Shown: positions 1 through 10,439, numbered from the stretch's first letter. The stretch is DNA of 51,407 bases from Chara braunii (GCA_003427395.1 BFEA01000212.1:1541230-1592636), one strand, 5' to 3'. Numbers and translations are program-made. The notes: generated from the sequence alone by a model not told the origin.

Positions 1-560
1 TCCTACTAGCATGTGAGTGAAAAACAAGATCTACATTAGTCCAAACCACAAGTAATGAGCATGAGATCAACCATAAAAGAATCGGAGCATCTCCTACTAG
101 CATGTGAGTGAAAAGCAAGACCTACACTAGACAAATCACAAGTAATGAGCATGAGATCATTCATAGAAGAATCGGAACATCTCCTACTACTGTGTGAGTG
201 AAATGCAAGAGTTACACTAGGCTATATCACAAGTTTTAAGCAAGAGATCATCCATGGAAGAATCGGAGCATCTCCTACTAGCATGTGAGTGAAATGCAAG
301 AGTTACATTAGGCTATATCACAAGATTTGAGCAAGAGATCATCCATGGAAGAATTGGACCATCTCCTACTAGCATGTGAGTGAAAAACAAGATCTACACT
401 AGTCCAAACCACAAGTAATGAGCATGAAGAATCGGAGCATCTCCTACTAGCATGTGAGTGAAAAGCAAGACCTACACTAGTCCAAATCACAAGTAATGAG
501 CATGAGATCATTCATAGAAGAATCGGAACACTACCTACTAGTAGATGAGTGAAAAACAAG
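1..560. repeat. ~91-bp tandem array inside the LTR
   Basis: Six to seven imperfect units of about 91 bp are visible, each containing CTCCTACTAGCATGTGAGTG (starts near 1, 90, 181, 271, 362, 440, 533) followed by a GAATCGGAGCAT-type block. The mirror array lies at the right end of the window (50880-51407). The array runs off the window edge. Confidence 0.9.
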
Positions 561-565
561 AGTTT

Positions 566-838
566 GAGTAGCCCGATAGGAAGAAGAAAATGAAGAAAAG
601 GAAGAAGAGGAAGAAGGAGAGGAAGAAAAAGGAGAGGAAGAAGAAGAAGAGGAAGAAGAAGAAGGAGAGGAGGAGGAAGAAGGAGGAGAAGAAGAAGAAG
701 AGGGAAAAGAAGAAGAAGGAAAAAAGGATGAAGAAGGAGAGAAGAAGAAGAAGAAGAAGGAGAGGAAGAAAAAGAAAAGGAGGGAGAAGAAGAAGAAGGA
801 AAAGAGGAAGAATAGGAGGAAGAAGAAGAAGAAGAAGC
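566..838. repeat. Purine-only low-complexity tract (GAA/GGA)
   Basis: About 270 bp composed almost entirely of A and G on the plus strand, built from GAAGAAGGA-like steps. It gives spurious Lys/Glu-rich and Ser/Phe-rich frames. The counterpart in the right LTR is the TTC tract at 50695-50855. Such a tract could form triplex or H-DNA; that is inference. Confidence 0.9.
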
Positions 839-1607
839 GTCCTCTTCCTCCCACTCACCTTGTCAATATCTTGGAAATTGAATCTCAATCTTGATGAGGC
901 TTCTTCTTCCTTGCACAAAACACCTTCTTGGCTATGACCCTCTTCTTCTTGAAGTCTCTCTCCTTCCTCTCTCTCTTTCTCCCAAGTTACCACAAGCTCC
1001 AACCACCATAGCTATGGAGTCCTCCCCTCTAGGATGGCTAATGAAACTCCCTCTAACCTCTCTCTCTCCCTCGCACCCAGGGGGCTATGGCGGATCACCT
1101 CCCTAGGGCCAGCCTCACTACCACTAGTCTCTAAATCTCCTCTCCCAGGCTCATGGCCTCCATTAAGCTCCCAAACTGGCATGGGTTCCCTCTCCTCTCT
1201 CCAAGTGGAAGAGTGCTCCTATGAGTTCACTTGGGCAACATGGTCACTCCTCATGCAATTGTGAAAGTGGCGGACTGAATTCCCAACTTATGTAGGCTGA
1301 AACCAACGGTTCGGCCAGCTCATGAGCCTCCCTATGTGCCTTGAGGAGAACCGAGGTACCCCCAAGGCAAAATTCTACTACTAGGCCCTTCCGGAGGTAC
1401 CCGAGCCTCTTTTCGGCCAAGTACATACAATCCGAGTGGTTGGTACCAACTCGGATTGCCTCTTGGCCTACTTCGGTCCCCTTTTCACCTCACCAATGCT
1501 GCCCCTTTGGGTCCTAATGCCCAAGGGGCAATTTTTTTCTGGATTTTTTTAGTTTGTACCCCATTTTGGTAGGCCGATATATTTTTCCATACAGCGGCAC
1601 ATTTTCA

Positions 1608-1634
1608 GCCTTGGATCTGGCTGAGATCCAAGGC
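1608..1634. repeat. Perfect LTR palindrome (11-bp stem, 5-nt loop)
   Basis: GCCTTGGATCT, a five-base loop, then AGATCCAAGGC. A slightly degraded copy is in the right LTR near 49880-49908 (CCTTGGAT...ATCCAAGG). Confidence 0.85.
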
Positions 1635-1942
1635 CAACAATATTCCGTGTCACCCCCAAGTAGCCCTTGCTTCAATTTTGAGCCCGTAAGTCCATTTTTT
1701 CAATTTTTGGTGCATCTGACTTTCTTTTTGGGCCAAATGCACAGTTTCGTCTTTTTCCCTCTTTTGTTTCTTTCCATTTTGGGCTTCCACCTTTTCCGGA
1801 GCTCGCCGTTTTGAGCTGGCCCACAAAAAACGGCTAGTTCCTCTCCACCATGAGATCTGGTCTCAGTTCCATGGTCCAAAAGCAAATCGGCCACTTCTCT
1901 TTTGCATTTTTTTTCATTTTTTTTTTTAATTCAAATTTTATT

Positions 1943-1969
1943 GAGATATGGCCCCAAGGGCCATATCTC
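1943..1969. repeat. Perfect LTR palindrome (12-bp stem, 3-nt loop)
   Basis: GAGATATGGCCC, CAA, GGGCCATATCTC. The right LTR keeps it at 49546-49570 as GATATGGCCC, CAA, GGGCCATATATC. Conservation between diverged copies suggests constraint or DNA/RNA hairpin function; the function is unknown. Confidence 0.85.
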
Positions 1970-2471
1970 TGCAATCTGGATTGCCCTCCGTCATTCTAGG
2001 AGGGATGAGGTCACAGTTGGGACCTGCCAGTCCCTACTGTGCAGGTCCCAATAGACCGGCACACTCTCCTTCACTCTTTTCTCCCTTTTTGTCTCATTCT
2101 CCCTCATTTTTCTCTCATTTTTTTTTCTTTTTCTTTTATTTCAGTTGTGACAAGTGTCAAACTGTTGTGCACCCTCTTTCTAGGTCTTAGGGCCTCATTC
2201 AAGGCCAGGTTCATAGCTGGTACTTGGTCGTTATATCTCGGATTTCAACAATGGCACCCCCATGCTCCTAGAGGGCTCCACTTTGCCTCCGTTTGTCCAA
2301 TTTTGAGCCCCCTTTGCTCCGATTTTCTCAATAGTAGCCTTTTTCTCATGTTGAGCCTCTTGAGGCACTATTTTCTCATGCCTAGCTAGTCCGAGATATT
2401 TTGGACTGCTGGGCAGCCTTGCCAACACCATTATTTTTACTTTTTTTTCTCCCCATGACTCTCCCACTTGC

Positions 2472-2503
2472 CACCACTAGTGCTTGCACTAGCACTAGTG
2501 GTG
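2472..2503. repeat. CACTAGTG palindrome, copy 1 of 2 in this LTR
   Basis: CACCACTAGTGC, eight-base loop, GCACTAGTGGTG. Copy 2 is 3755-3780. The matching copies in the right LTR are 47607-47628 and 49020-49041, both with CCACTAGTGC-AA-GCACTAGTGG. Confidence 0.85.
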
Positions 2504-3507
2504 CTAATATTTCCCACTGTCTAGATCCTTGATCTCGACGGTGCCGTTTGCTTGTACAATTATTCCTTGTGCTTGCTCATGGTTCCCTTGGGACATCCCA
2601 AGTCCCCGCAACTTTCCTCCATACTAGTTTCATTTTCTTGTCCCGCCGGCGATCCCGCCGACGCGTGTCCCGTTTTCCGACTTTTATTATTTTGACCCAC
2701 TTGGTCCCCGACAACATTCCGGATGGTGTTCCATTTTTATTTTTGGAACCCTTGCCCTTGATGGTCCCAACATCTCTCCCTTAGGTGCCACATGTGTGTC
2801 GATTTTTCTAGCCTGTGAGATCTCATCTGACGGTTGTCGTTTACCGTTTTCACTTGCCTTATACCGAAATTGCTCCTTTCTAGCCTTTTGGGTTTGCCGT
2901 GACCCATTTTCCTTTACCCTAGGCACCCCCATGCAGTCCGTTATTTCTCGGACTGCAGTCATGGCTGTTTTCCTAGTCCCACAGCCCCACAACTTGCCCC
3001 GTGCTAAAAGAAAATGACGCGTTAAATTTTAAGTGCATTCAGCTTCAATGTTGGCTCCGGATGCACAAAAAACATATGTTTCTCCTCCTCCATGTAATCC
3101 GTTATTTTTTGGTTGCATGGGGCTTTGATTTTCTTTGATTTTCTCTGGAAAAATCAACGAGAATCAAAGTCTATTGCAACCGTCATAATCCAGAATGAAT
3201 CTGGTCACGGATGTATCTCCCCAAGTGGTCGTTTTTTACCATTAAGGTCTTTTTCTCTTTTCTTTTATTTGGTGTTTTCTTTTCTTTTCTTTTTCCTCTT
3301 TTCTTGGACAGTAGGGACCTGTTAGTCCCTACTTGTGGCAGTCCCTACTGACGGCCAACTCACTCACTCCCTCTCACTTTTTTTGTCTTATTCTCCCACA
3401 TTTTCTTTTCTTTTCTCACTTTTTTCTAGCATGCCAAGTGTCAAGTGGCCGTTAAGGCCCTTTTCTAGGTCCTTCCTCTTAGTTTTGGCCCTTCCTATGC
3501 CCAAGGT

Positions 3508-3531
3508 GCAGTCCGATATATCTCGGACTGC
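3508..3531. repeat. GCAGTCCGA hairpin motif, best copy in left LTR
   Basis: GCAGTCCGA, six-base loop TATATC, TCGGACTGC. Related hairpins sit at 2388-2407, 2933-2956 and 3673-3690. In the right LTR they are at 47854-47877, 48589-48612 and 49106-49127 (a perfect 22-bp palindrome). The motif is a dispersed family within the LTR. Confidence 0.8.
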
Positions 3532-4544
3532 AATAATGGCATTCTCATGCCCATGGGAGCTTCCTTTTACTCCTTTCTGTCTCCCATAATGGCCCCTCCT
3601 ACTCCGATTTTCTCCCGGAGGTCCATTTTTCACATGGGGTCTCTTTTTACTCCTTTTTCTTGAGGGAGGCTGATCCGAGATTTTTCGGATTGCTCCCATG
3701 CCTCCTACTTCATGTTTCTTTGCTTTTCGTTTTCCTTTTTGCCTCTCCATTTGCCCCCACCAGTGCTTGCACTAGTGGTGTTAATATTCTTGGTCGTCAA
3801 GATCTCGATCTTGACGGTGCACCTTGCCTTTGTTATTTTCCCTCATGCGATGCCGCCGTTTTCTTCTTCGGACTTTCACATGTCCCCGCCATCCGTCCCG
3901 TCGGCAGTCCCCGACACTTAGTCCCGCCGGCTGTCCCCGACACTTGGTCCCGCCGGTGGTCCTTTACAAAGTCCCACCGGCGGTCCCCGACCCATTTTGT
4001 CCCGGATGCCATTATTTCTACTTAGTCCCACGTGGCCCCGAGTGCCTTTCCCCAAGGTGTTCCACGTTTTGCCGCCCCACGGTGACCCCTTTCCCTTGTT
4101 TTTTCTTGCGCCTTGCGCGCGCCGATTTCTTTGGTCGTGGGCCTCCACTCCGAGGCTCCCGTAGGTGGCCCCCACGTTGGCCCCTCATTCTCTAGCTTCC
4201 CACGGCCCCGGGGTCATCCATCTCTCGACTTCCTCATTCTTTTGTCGCTGTCGTGCTGCGTTTGCTGATTCAAGGGCTCTTTGACCTTAGTCTTGTTGCA
4301 TTCCAACGGCCCTTCCGGCCTCATACTATGTTCTACGTGCCCCTGTTCTTGCGCTCACTCGCTCGCCGTTGCTAGTTCTCTCTCTCTGCGGTTTTCTCCC
4401 CAGGGCATTACTCCCTCATGCGGCCTAATACTTTGTCCTTTCTCTCTCTTTCCTCCTTACTCTAGATTTCTCTGTCGTGTACAATTTGTCTATATTCAGT
4501 CTCTCGAGTGATGGGAAGTTATTCGGGACCCACCTGTCCCGACA

Positions 4545-4560
4545 CATTCCCCCCACTCAT
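4545..4560 (-). promoter_or_regulatory. Polypurine tract of element A
   Basis: On the minus strand ATGAGTGGGGGGAATG abuts the LTR start TGTCGGG. Such a tract resists RNase H and primes plus-strand DNA synthesis in LTR retrotransposons. A small hairpin (CGATG, TCCT, CATCG) lies just upstream on the minus strand, at about 4563-4576. This tract orients the whole left element as minus-strand. Confidence 0.85.
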
Positions 4561-4766
4561 TCACGATGTCCTCATCGCGCACCAATCTCTTGTCAGTGGG
4601 TTTTGGAGGGATAGACGGGAGCGGAGGATGAGATGTTATGGGTAGTTAGTTTGTCAGGGTCCATTTTGTCTTTTCTTGCTCCTTTCTCGGTTTTCTTCTA
4701 GTTTCCGGTCTTGGGGCGGGGAGGGGTGTGTAGGATGAAGCTTTCTTTGTCCTTTAGGCTTCTCAC

Positions 4767-4951
4767 GTCTCATTCATCACTCCTTAGAACATCAGACCTC
4801 ATTCGTCTCATTCATCACCCGTAGTACATCAAACCCCTTTCGTCTCGTTCATCACCCGTAGTACATCAAAACCCGTTTCGTCTCGTTCATCACCCGTAGT
4901 ACATCAAAACCCCTTTTGTCTCATTCATCACCCGTAGTACATCAAACCCCT
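4767..4951. repeat. 38-bp tandem repeat (about 5 units)
   Basis: Units of about 38 bp containing TTCATCACCCGTAGTACATC lie in the untranslated 3' region of element A, directly upstream of its polypurine tract (minus-strand sense). Tandem repeats between pol and the 3' LTR are typical of Ogre-like giant elements. Confidence 0.85.
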
Positions 4952-5302
4952 TTCCAACTTCCCCCTTTCGCTGCCCCTGCTTCTCCCCCGAGCCTTGCCA
5001 TCCCAAGCGCCCTTTGGTTGATCCTTCTTCCATCCTTTGCCAACCAGGCCCCTTTTCCGGCTTCCGTCACCCTTAATGCCTCTTCCACTTGGCTCTTCGA
5101 TCCATGCAATCCACGTCTCTCGTCATTCTTTCCTCAATCTTATGCTCAGCCAAATTCACATGTATTTTTCCCATGCCATTTTGCCCGGTTTTCTCTAGCC
5201 CTGCCAATTTCGCATGCATGTCACCCTTATTCGTCCTTTCTTGTACCCAAGCTTACTTAATTTCAAATGCACGTTACTTAGTCTGTCTCATACGCATCTT
5301 TC

Positions 5303-5935
5303 TTCTGGACATCTTGCCAGGCCTTTCTCAAACTCATGCAAAGTTAATTACACATATATCTCTTTTCTGGACGTCTTACCAGGCCTTTCCTTAAGCCTAC
5401 GCAAAACCAATTACACATGCCTTTCTTTTCTGGACGTCTTGCCAGACCTTTTCTCAAGCCTACACAGAGTCAATTACTCATCCATTTCTCTTCTTGACAT
5501 CTTGCGAGGCTTTTTCCCAAACCCACGCAAAGTCAATTACTCATTCATTTCTCTTCTGGACATCTTGCCAGACCTTTTCTCAAGCCCATGCAAAGTCAAT
5601 TACTCATCCATTTCTCTTTTGGACATCTTGCCAGACCTTTTCTCAAGCCCATGCAAAGTCAATTACTCATCCATTTCTCTTCTGGACATCTTGCCAAACT
5701 TTTTTTCAAGCCCATGCAAAGTCAATTACTCATCCATCTCTCTTCTGGACATCTTGCCAGGCCTTTTCTCAAGCCCACGCAAAGTCAATTACTCATCCAT
5801 TTCTCTTCTTGACATCTTGCCAGACCTTCCCTCAAGCCTGCGCAAAGTCAATTACTCATTCATTTCTCTTCTGGACATCTTCCTCAAGCCTGCGCAAAGT
5901 CAATTACTCGTTCATTTCTCTTTTGGACATGGTAT
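5303..5935. repeat. 63-bp tandem repeat (about 10 units)
   Basis: Units begin near 5303, 5364, 5428, 5491, 5554, 5617 and 5680 and continue to about 5935. They contain GGACATCTTGCCAGACCTTT and AAGTCAATTACTCATCCATT. Because 63 is divisible by three and the unit lacks stops in two plus-strand frames, two overlapping plus frames stay open with 21-residue repeats. I treat those as by-products, since the host element is on the minus strand. Confidence 0.9.
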
Positions 5936-5970
5936 CTTTATCTTTTGCACGCCTTTTCATCGGTAGATGG

Positions 5971-6011
5971 CACACCTTCCCCCCACTCAAAATGCGATGT
6001 CCCCATCGCAC
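5971..6011 (-). promoter_or_regulatory. Second hairpin plus polypurine cassette
   Basis: On the minus strand a GCGATG...CATCGC hairpin (loop of four) is followed by TTTTGAGTGGGGGGAAGG and then TGTG. This repeats the arrangement at 4545-4580 (hairpin, GAGTGGGGGGAA, TG). It is either a secondary polypurine tract about 1.4 kb upstream of the first or a remnant of an older LTR junction. Confidence 0.55.
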
Positions 6012-6136
6012 GACTGGTTCTCACTCGGAGGAACGCAGAGCTTGGCCCACCAACTTAGTCAAGAACAACGACCCACCTGCTCCTAGAAGGAAGGGTGATC
6101 AGTCCTTCCTCGGCAGGTAACACCTCATCCTTCTAC

Positions 6137-6706
6137 TTAGTCCGATCTTTTGCCGATTACGAGACGGGCGTCATCACTGAGGTACCACCTCACATCTGGC
6201 AGGTAGGTCCAGTCCAAACCTCCCAGGACCCTGTCTTGCCGTAAAGGCCTTCTTGCAAATCGTTCCTCCCGAGTGGCGTTTTCTTGGATCCGGCCTCTTC
6301 CTTTCAAGAGAGTTGGGGCTCTCAATTTGTTTGCGAGTGCAGTTACGAAGACCTCACGATTAGTCCCGGAACGATTGTAATGATCCGGCAGGACGGTGTC
6401 ACTCGCCCTGTGGTGGTTGCGGCTTCCACCCGGTACCACGTGTGACCCCTCCCTCTGGACAGTGCCGCTCAACTTAATGCGAGCAACCTCGGTCCATCCC
6501 AAACGGCCACGCCGCCCCTCTACGGCATAGCGTGTGGTTGGGGAGAAAAAACGAGACCTAGAAAAAGAATGGCTCTCTCGCCCGTTTGGCTCCACGCCCT
6601 TGACGTTTAGGTTCTCAACATGAGGCGCAGTTCGAACTCCCCGACTAGAGCTCGTTGTCGGAGTTAATTCCGGACGGCCAGCATCAATCAAAGAGAACGA
6701 TGCCAT
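6137..6706 (-). CDS. Hypothetical 189-residue ORF in the 3' region of element A
   Basis: An uninterrupted minus-strand frame begins with ATG (MASFSLIDAGRPELTP) and ends LVIGKRSD. It is basic and Ser/Arg-rich in its first half, with no signal peptide, membrane segment or domain I recognise. It lies on the same strand as element A, between the accessory ORF (8474-9259) and the duplicated polypurine cassette. It may be a real 3' accessory ORF or a chance opening in GC-rich DNA. Codon-level conservation with other copies would decide. Confidence 0.35.
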   Translation of the reverse strand: MASFSLIDAGRPELTPTTSSSRGVRTAPHVENLNVKGVEPNGRESHSFSRSRFFSPTTRYAVEGRRGRLGWTEVARIKLSGTVQREGSHVVPGGSRNHHRASDTVLPDHYNRSGTNREVFVTALANKLRAPTLLKGRGRIQENATREERFARRPLRQDRVLGGLDWTYLPDVRWYLSDDARLVIGKRSD

Positions 6707-8473
6707 GGTCCTTCAACCCTTATTTTCCCTTATGAGGAATAGGTTGCGTTGAGACTTTTCCCTTGACGGGTAGAGGTCTTGGGGTTGCAATGCATGCATC
6801 GCTTTCCCCCTCATGTCGAGACCTAATACGAGAAAAAAAGAAAAACTTAATCTCTTGCTATTTCCATGGTCGGCCCGACGACCTTACATCAAATTGCCTA
6901 GGGTCCCCTGACTATGCAATGCAATATCCAATTCTCAAACACTCGATCCAATGCTATTTCCAAGGCTGATTCTCATGGCTGGTCCGACAACCTCTCATCA
7001 ACAAGGCCACCCCTTGTGGCCGCTCTGGCGGTCGCTTTCTTAATAGCCATCTTTTCAAGGGCCGACCCGTCGGCCCACCTTCAATCCTCAACTTTCACAT
7101 TCCCCAATATCCATTCCTTATGACCGTCCCAATGGTCTAAGCCCTTCTTGACTTAAGGCTCAACCTTCTTTATCCTGCCCTTCTCATTCTCTTTCATCCA
7201 TCCTCTTGGCTATTTCAATGACCGACCCATCGGCCTTTTCCATCTCTCATTGCTCATTCCAACTCATTCTTAATCAACCTTTCTCAATCAATTATGCAGG
7301 GGACCCCAGTGCCTATTTCAAAAGAAATGACCCTTGTCTGGGGCCATTCCCGAACAACCTGGTTAGGGTCGTTCTTTTCCATTCTCAAGTCGAACAGCCT
7401 GGTTAGGGTCATTCTTTTCCATTCTCAAGTCGAACAGCCTGGTTAGGGTCATTCCTTTCCATTCTCAAGTCGAACAGCCTGGTTAGGGTCATTCCTTTCC
7501 ATTCTCAAGTCGAACAGCCTAGTTAGGGTCATTCCTTTCCATTCTCAAGTCGAACAGCTTGGTTCGGGTCATTCCTTTCCATTCTCAATGTTAGTGCCCG
7601 AGAGGGTGGGCCTCGAGGACACGGATCCCATTTCTGTCTCAGAGGTTAAAAGGAGGCCACCTCTTTTCAGTTTTTTGTGTGCGGTTCCCCTCATGCATCC
7701 TCAAAGCAATGTACTATCCATGCATACATTCGACTTAGCATCTAGTACTCGAGTTGGGGCTCGCGACCCCAAGCAGCACTAGCCAACCCGGCCGTTCAAC
7801 CATAGCAAAAGACAGGGGCGCCCCCTCTTATTTTCACTCGTTCTGACGACTCAGATCTCGGTTATTCTCAGACTCATTCATGACTCAGTTGGATTAGGCT
7901 CCTAGCGAAGGAATGTTCTTCACGCCTCTTAACCCATAAGTTCCCTAACCTCTCTTGTACTCGACCAACATTCAATGCCTTGCTTTGCTCGTCGATCTGT
8001 ACTCAAAGTTTCTTTTCTCAAAAGCACAATCCTTATTTCATTAAAAATTCACAATACACCCTTCCCAACTGGTTTCATCCCATGCCCCATGTCATCGTCT
8101 TGTGTACCCACTTTCGAAGGTAGCTCATCCAAAAAGCAGTATAAAAAAATCTATCTTCTAAACTTATCATGACACAGTCTTAGCTGACCCTCTTATCACT
8201 CTTGTCGTTCCAATGTTTTGCAAATGATCAAGCAGGATTCTTGTTCAATACTTGATCAACATCTAATCCCTATTGTTGCCATGTGCCTCAACTTGCTCGG
8301 CCCCTTGTCCATCCCGTCTTTCTGCTTACTCTTTAACCCCCAGACCGGAGACCATGATTCCTCTTTTTCTCCTTGCAATTTCTCGTAACTCCATCTCGTT
8401 GTAGAAATCCAATGGTGTGGTCATCGAGTTCCCGGACCTTGATAATCCACTCATGTTTGATCACACAGAGCCA
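6707..8473. other. Non-coding 3' region of element A
   Basis: I see no convincing gene here. It is pyrimidine-rich on the plus strand with repeated short words (GACCGACCCATCGGCC-type and TCATTCC-type) and holds the 40-bp minisatellite. It probably belongs to the long 3' untranslated region of element A. Confidence 0.5.
7351..7590. repeat. 40-bp minisatellite, six exact-length units
   Basis: Units start at 7351, 7391, 7431, 7471, 7511 and 7551, each CGAACAGCCTGGTTAGGGTC followed by ATTCCTTTCCATTCTCAAGT with one to four changes. The uniform length implies recent slippage or unequal exchange. Confidence 0.95.
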
Positions 8474-9259
8474 TTATTGAAACCAGTGGTTGGGCGTTGG
8501 CCCAAACTCATCCTCCCATCTGAATGCTCCCTCGCGCGGCTGGTGTATCGGGGGCCGCCTCTCTTCTCTAGGCCTCGAGATTTCATCCCTCTCATCCCCA
8601 CTGCCGATTTTTATGACCTCCTGCAGTTCCTCCTCCTCGTTCTCTTTTTTTTCCGTCTGTATGGGGTTGTACCCGCCTGTCAAGTTCTTTGGGTCGTAGC
8701 TATAGTGAATCTCTATCCTCTCCCCATATCCTTCTCCAACGTCCGGATACCTCCCCTCACAACTGTCGTGGCCGCTTCGTCCTTCAAGCGGGCTTTCCCT
8801 TCTCTCCTCCCCATCCTCACGCTCGTTACGCATGTCCTGTCTCCCTTAGCTTTCCCTATGCCAAGACTCACGTTGTTCGCACCTCTTGGCTCTCTTCTCA
8901 TCAGAGGCCTGAGCCTTGTCTCCCATATCCGCATTGCCCCCTTCTCCCACACTTACCCTTTCCTCCTCGCTCTCACTCCCAGATGAGATATGTATACCTT
9001 CTCCTTTCCGGAGGGACGAGGATCTTCTACATACGCACTTTCTTGCACCCCTGCCTACGACTGGCCCGGATATGAGCCCTATGTACAACTTTCTCTTTGC
9101 CATCCTCCTCCCTCGACTCGGTCCCGCTTCTTCCCCTCCGGTAGGCCTGTTGATCGCCCCGCTGTCATTCTCGTTGTCAAATTCCATTTTTACTTTTTCT
9201 TGTGTTTTTTCTTTTAGGTCCTGTATAGCAATACAACACCCGCAAAACCCCTCATACAC
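8474..9259 (-). pseudogene. Accessory ORF downstream of integrase in element A
   Basis: One minus-strand frame runs from 9259 to 8474 with a single internal TAA (near 8846). The product is highly charged: a basic stretch (PSRGRRMAKRKLY), a Ser/Glu patch (SSGSESEEERVS), then KR/E-rich sequence and a more ordered end (IEIHYSYDPKNLTGG, FRWEDEFGPTPNHWF). No domain is recognised. The same frame stays readable for some distance beyond the terminal stop, so the original protein may have been longer. It sits 3' of pol, where some Ty3 elements carry an extra gene; the function is unknown. Confidence 0.5.
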
Positions 9260-9485
9260 CCGTTTCCCCAGTCCGGTAGGCAGCTCCCCTTCCCCAGAAT
9301 GCTCCCAGTATCCTTCGCATCATGCCACTATTATACATTTCCCTCCCTTATGCAAATGCCCCGTTTGAGATGATCTCATCATTTCCCCGTCAAAAAACTA
9401 TGATACAATGCTCCCGAAAATCCTTCTCTCTGTCACACAAACCCGTTACCGCAAACTCTCAAGTCATCCTGCCTTCCAACCTCAG

Positions 9486-10439
9486 TCAGTCCAAACCATT
9501 GCCCCAGCCCCCAAAAAATGACAGTCCCACGGACGCAGTCAGAGACAGAATCATAGTGTGGGCAAGGCTACCCTTTGTTGATACAGGCATGACCGCAAGG
9601 TCGAGGTGGACCAAATGTCCCGGTCCTAGCACCCGCGTTGGTCTAAGCGGCTCGAAGACACGTGCCGAGCTCCGCTCCTGGAAGATTAGGCAGGTCTGGC
9701 AGTACGTGGCGACCATGCCTGCCATGCCTGGCCAATAGTAGAGTGGCCTTATCTTCGCAAGAGTTCATTTGGACGATCGATGCCCTCCTGCTAATCCGTC
9801 GTGCATTGCCTGGATAACGTCTAACTGCCTAGATCTCCCGCACACGACTCTTTTAGGCATAGCACCTTCCTCTCTCCAGACTAGATGGCCGCCCCTTAGG
9901 ACGTACCTTTCGGCCTCCTCCCTTGCTTTAATGCTGATTTCCATGGGTTGTTTGTTTCCTACCAGCAACAACCCGATCTCCCGAAAGATCCCTTCGTTTA
10001 TCTGGGCATAGAAAAACTCCTTCCCTTCCTGGTCCTCATCCTTTCTCTCCTGCATCTGGTTTACCATCCATCGCAACTCTTTCCTTTCCCAAGATTCCAC
10101 TAAGCTTATCACGGCTTCCTGGCCTCCCTTAATCGCCATTGCTATTAGTTCCTCCTTCGGTCCTACTATCGCTCCCCACAAATCTTTCTCCTCTTTGCGA
10201 CCTCGAGTGGTGACTGGTCCTCCTGTAAGTTCTGCTACCACGGCAGGTGCCCCCTTCTCCAAAGTCCGGATCAACAACTCTTCCGACGTGCATTCTTCGC
10301 CCATCATTTCGTTATCCACCGCAAGAGTTCCTCCTTCGTACTCGAGGCATGCGTCTATCGGCTCCGCATCCTCCACCCCTTCGGGAGTGATGCAGACCCG
10401 GTTCAGCCCATCGGCCTTGTTTCTGATTCCCGCAATCCG
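9486..10439 (-). pseudogene. Element A pol: integrase N-terminal region, core lost
   Basis: In the same frame as the RT and RNase H, an acidic linker is followed by the integrase HHCC zinc domain: AMHDGLAGGHR supplies the histidines and YCQTCLIFQ the cysteines. The first catalytic Asp appears in HLVHLDLAVMP. The frame then degenerates to a stop at 9486. The DRGSEF and PVERGH blocks carrying the second Asp and the Glu are absent, although both are present in elements B and C. One TGA (near 9765) interrupts the zinc domain. The element therefore cannot encode its own integrase; a deletion of the catalytic core is inferred. Confidence 0.8.

Larger units (their letters stand above)
2015..4000. 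repeat. Internal direct duplication of the LTR (offset ~1.28 kb)
   Basis: The stretch from about 2015 (GGGACCTGCCAGTCCCTAC) through a C/T-rich tract, CAAGTGTCAA, a TCCGAGATAT hairpin, the CACTAGTG palindrome (2472-2503) and GATCTCGACGGTGC recurs in the same order from about 3305. There the CAAGTGTCAAG, hairpin, palindrome (3755-3780) and GATCTTGACGGTGC follow again. The right LTR carries the same two copies (palindromes at 47607 and 49020), so the duplication predates divergence of the two LTRs. Confidence 0.7.
1..4544 (-). mobile_element. Long LTR (3' LTR of element A), truncated by window edge
   Basis: The minus strand from 4544 begins TGTCGGGACAGGTGGG, directly after a purine tract (4545-4560). 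The same sequence reappears in the opposite orientation from 46803, and the shared start in two different flanks fixes the boundary. Homology to the right-hand copy runs along the whole length in reverse order, including palindromes, a purine/pyrimidine tract and a ~91-bp array. The other end is not in the window, so the LTR exceeds 4.5 kb, which is very long and comparable with Ogre-type plant elements. The purine tract immediately upstream on the minus strand marks it as a 3' LTR. Open frames inside it are not conserved as proteins and I do not call them. Confidence 0.85.

Noticed and set aside
531-1002. Lys/Glu-rich or Ser/Phe/Leu-rich proteins over the purine tract
   Set aside because: They are translations of a simple GAA/GGA repeat in several frames.
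4281-4511. ORF shared between the two LTRs (also 46836-47099)
   Set aside because: The similarity follows from nucleotide homology of the LTRs; many other frames are equally shared and there is no start, domain or codon signal.
5214-6120. Plus-strand repetitive proteins of 250 and 208 residues
   Set aside because: Both frames are by-products of a 63-bp tandem repeat without stops, antisense to element A.
8417-9368. Plus-strand ORFs of 189 and 150 residues
   Set aside because: They are antisense shadows of the minus-strand accessory ORF at 8474-9259, Pro/Ser-rich as expected from the complement of a Glu/Arg-rich frame.
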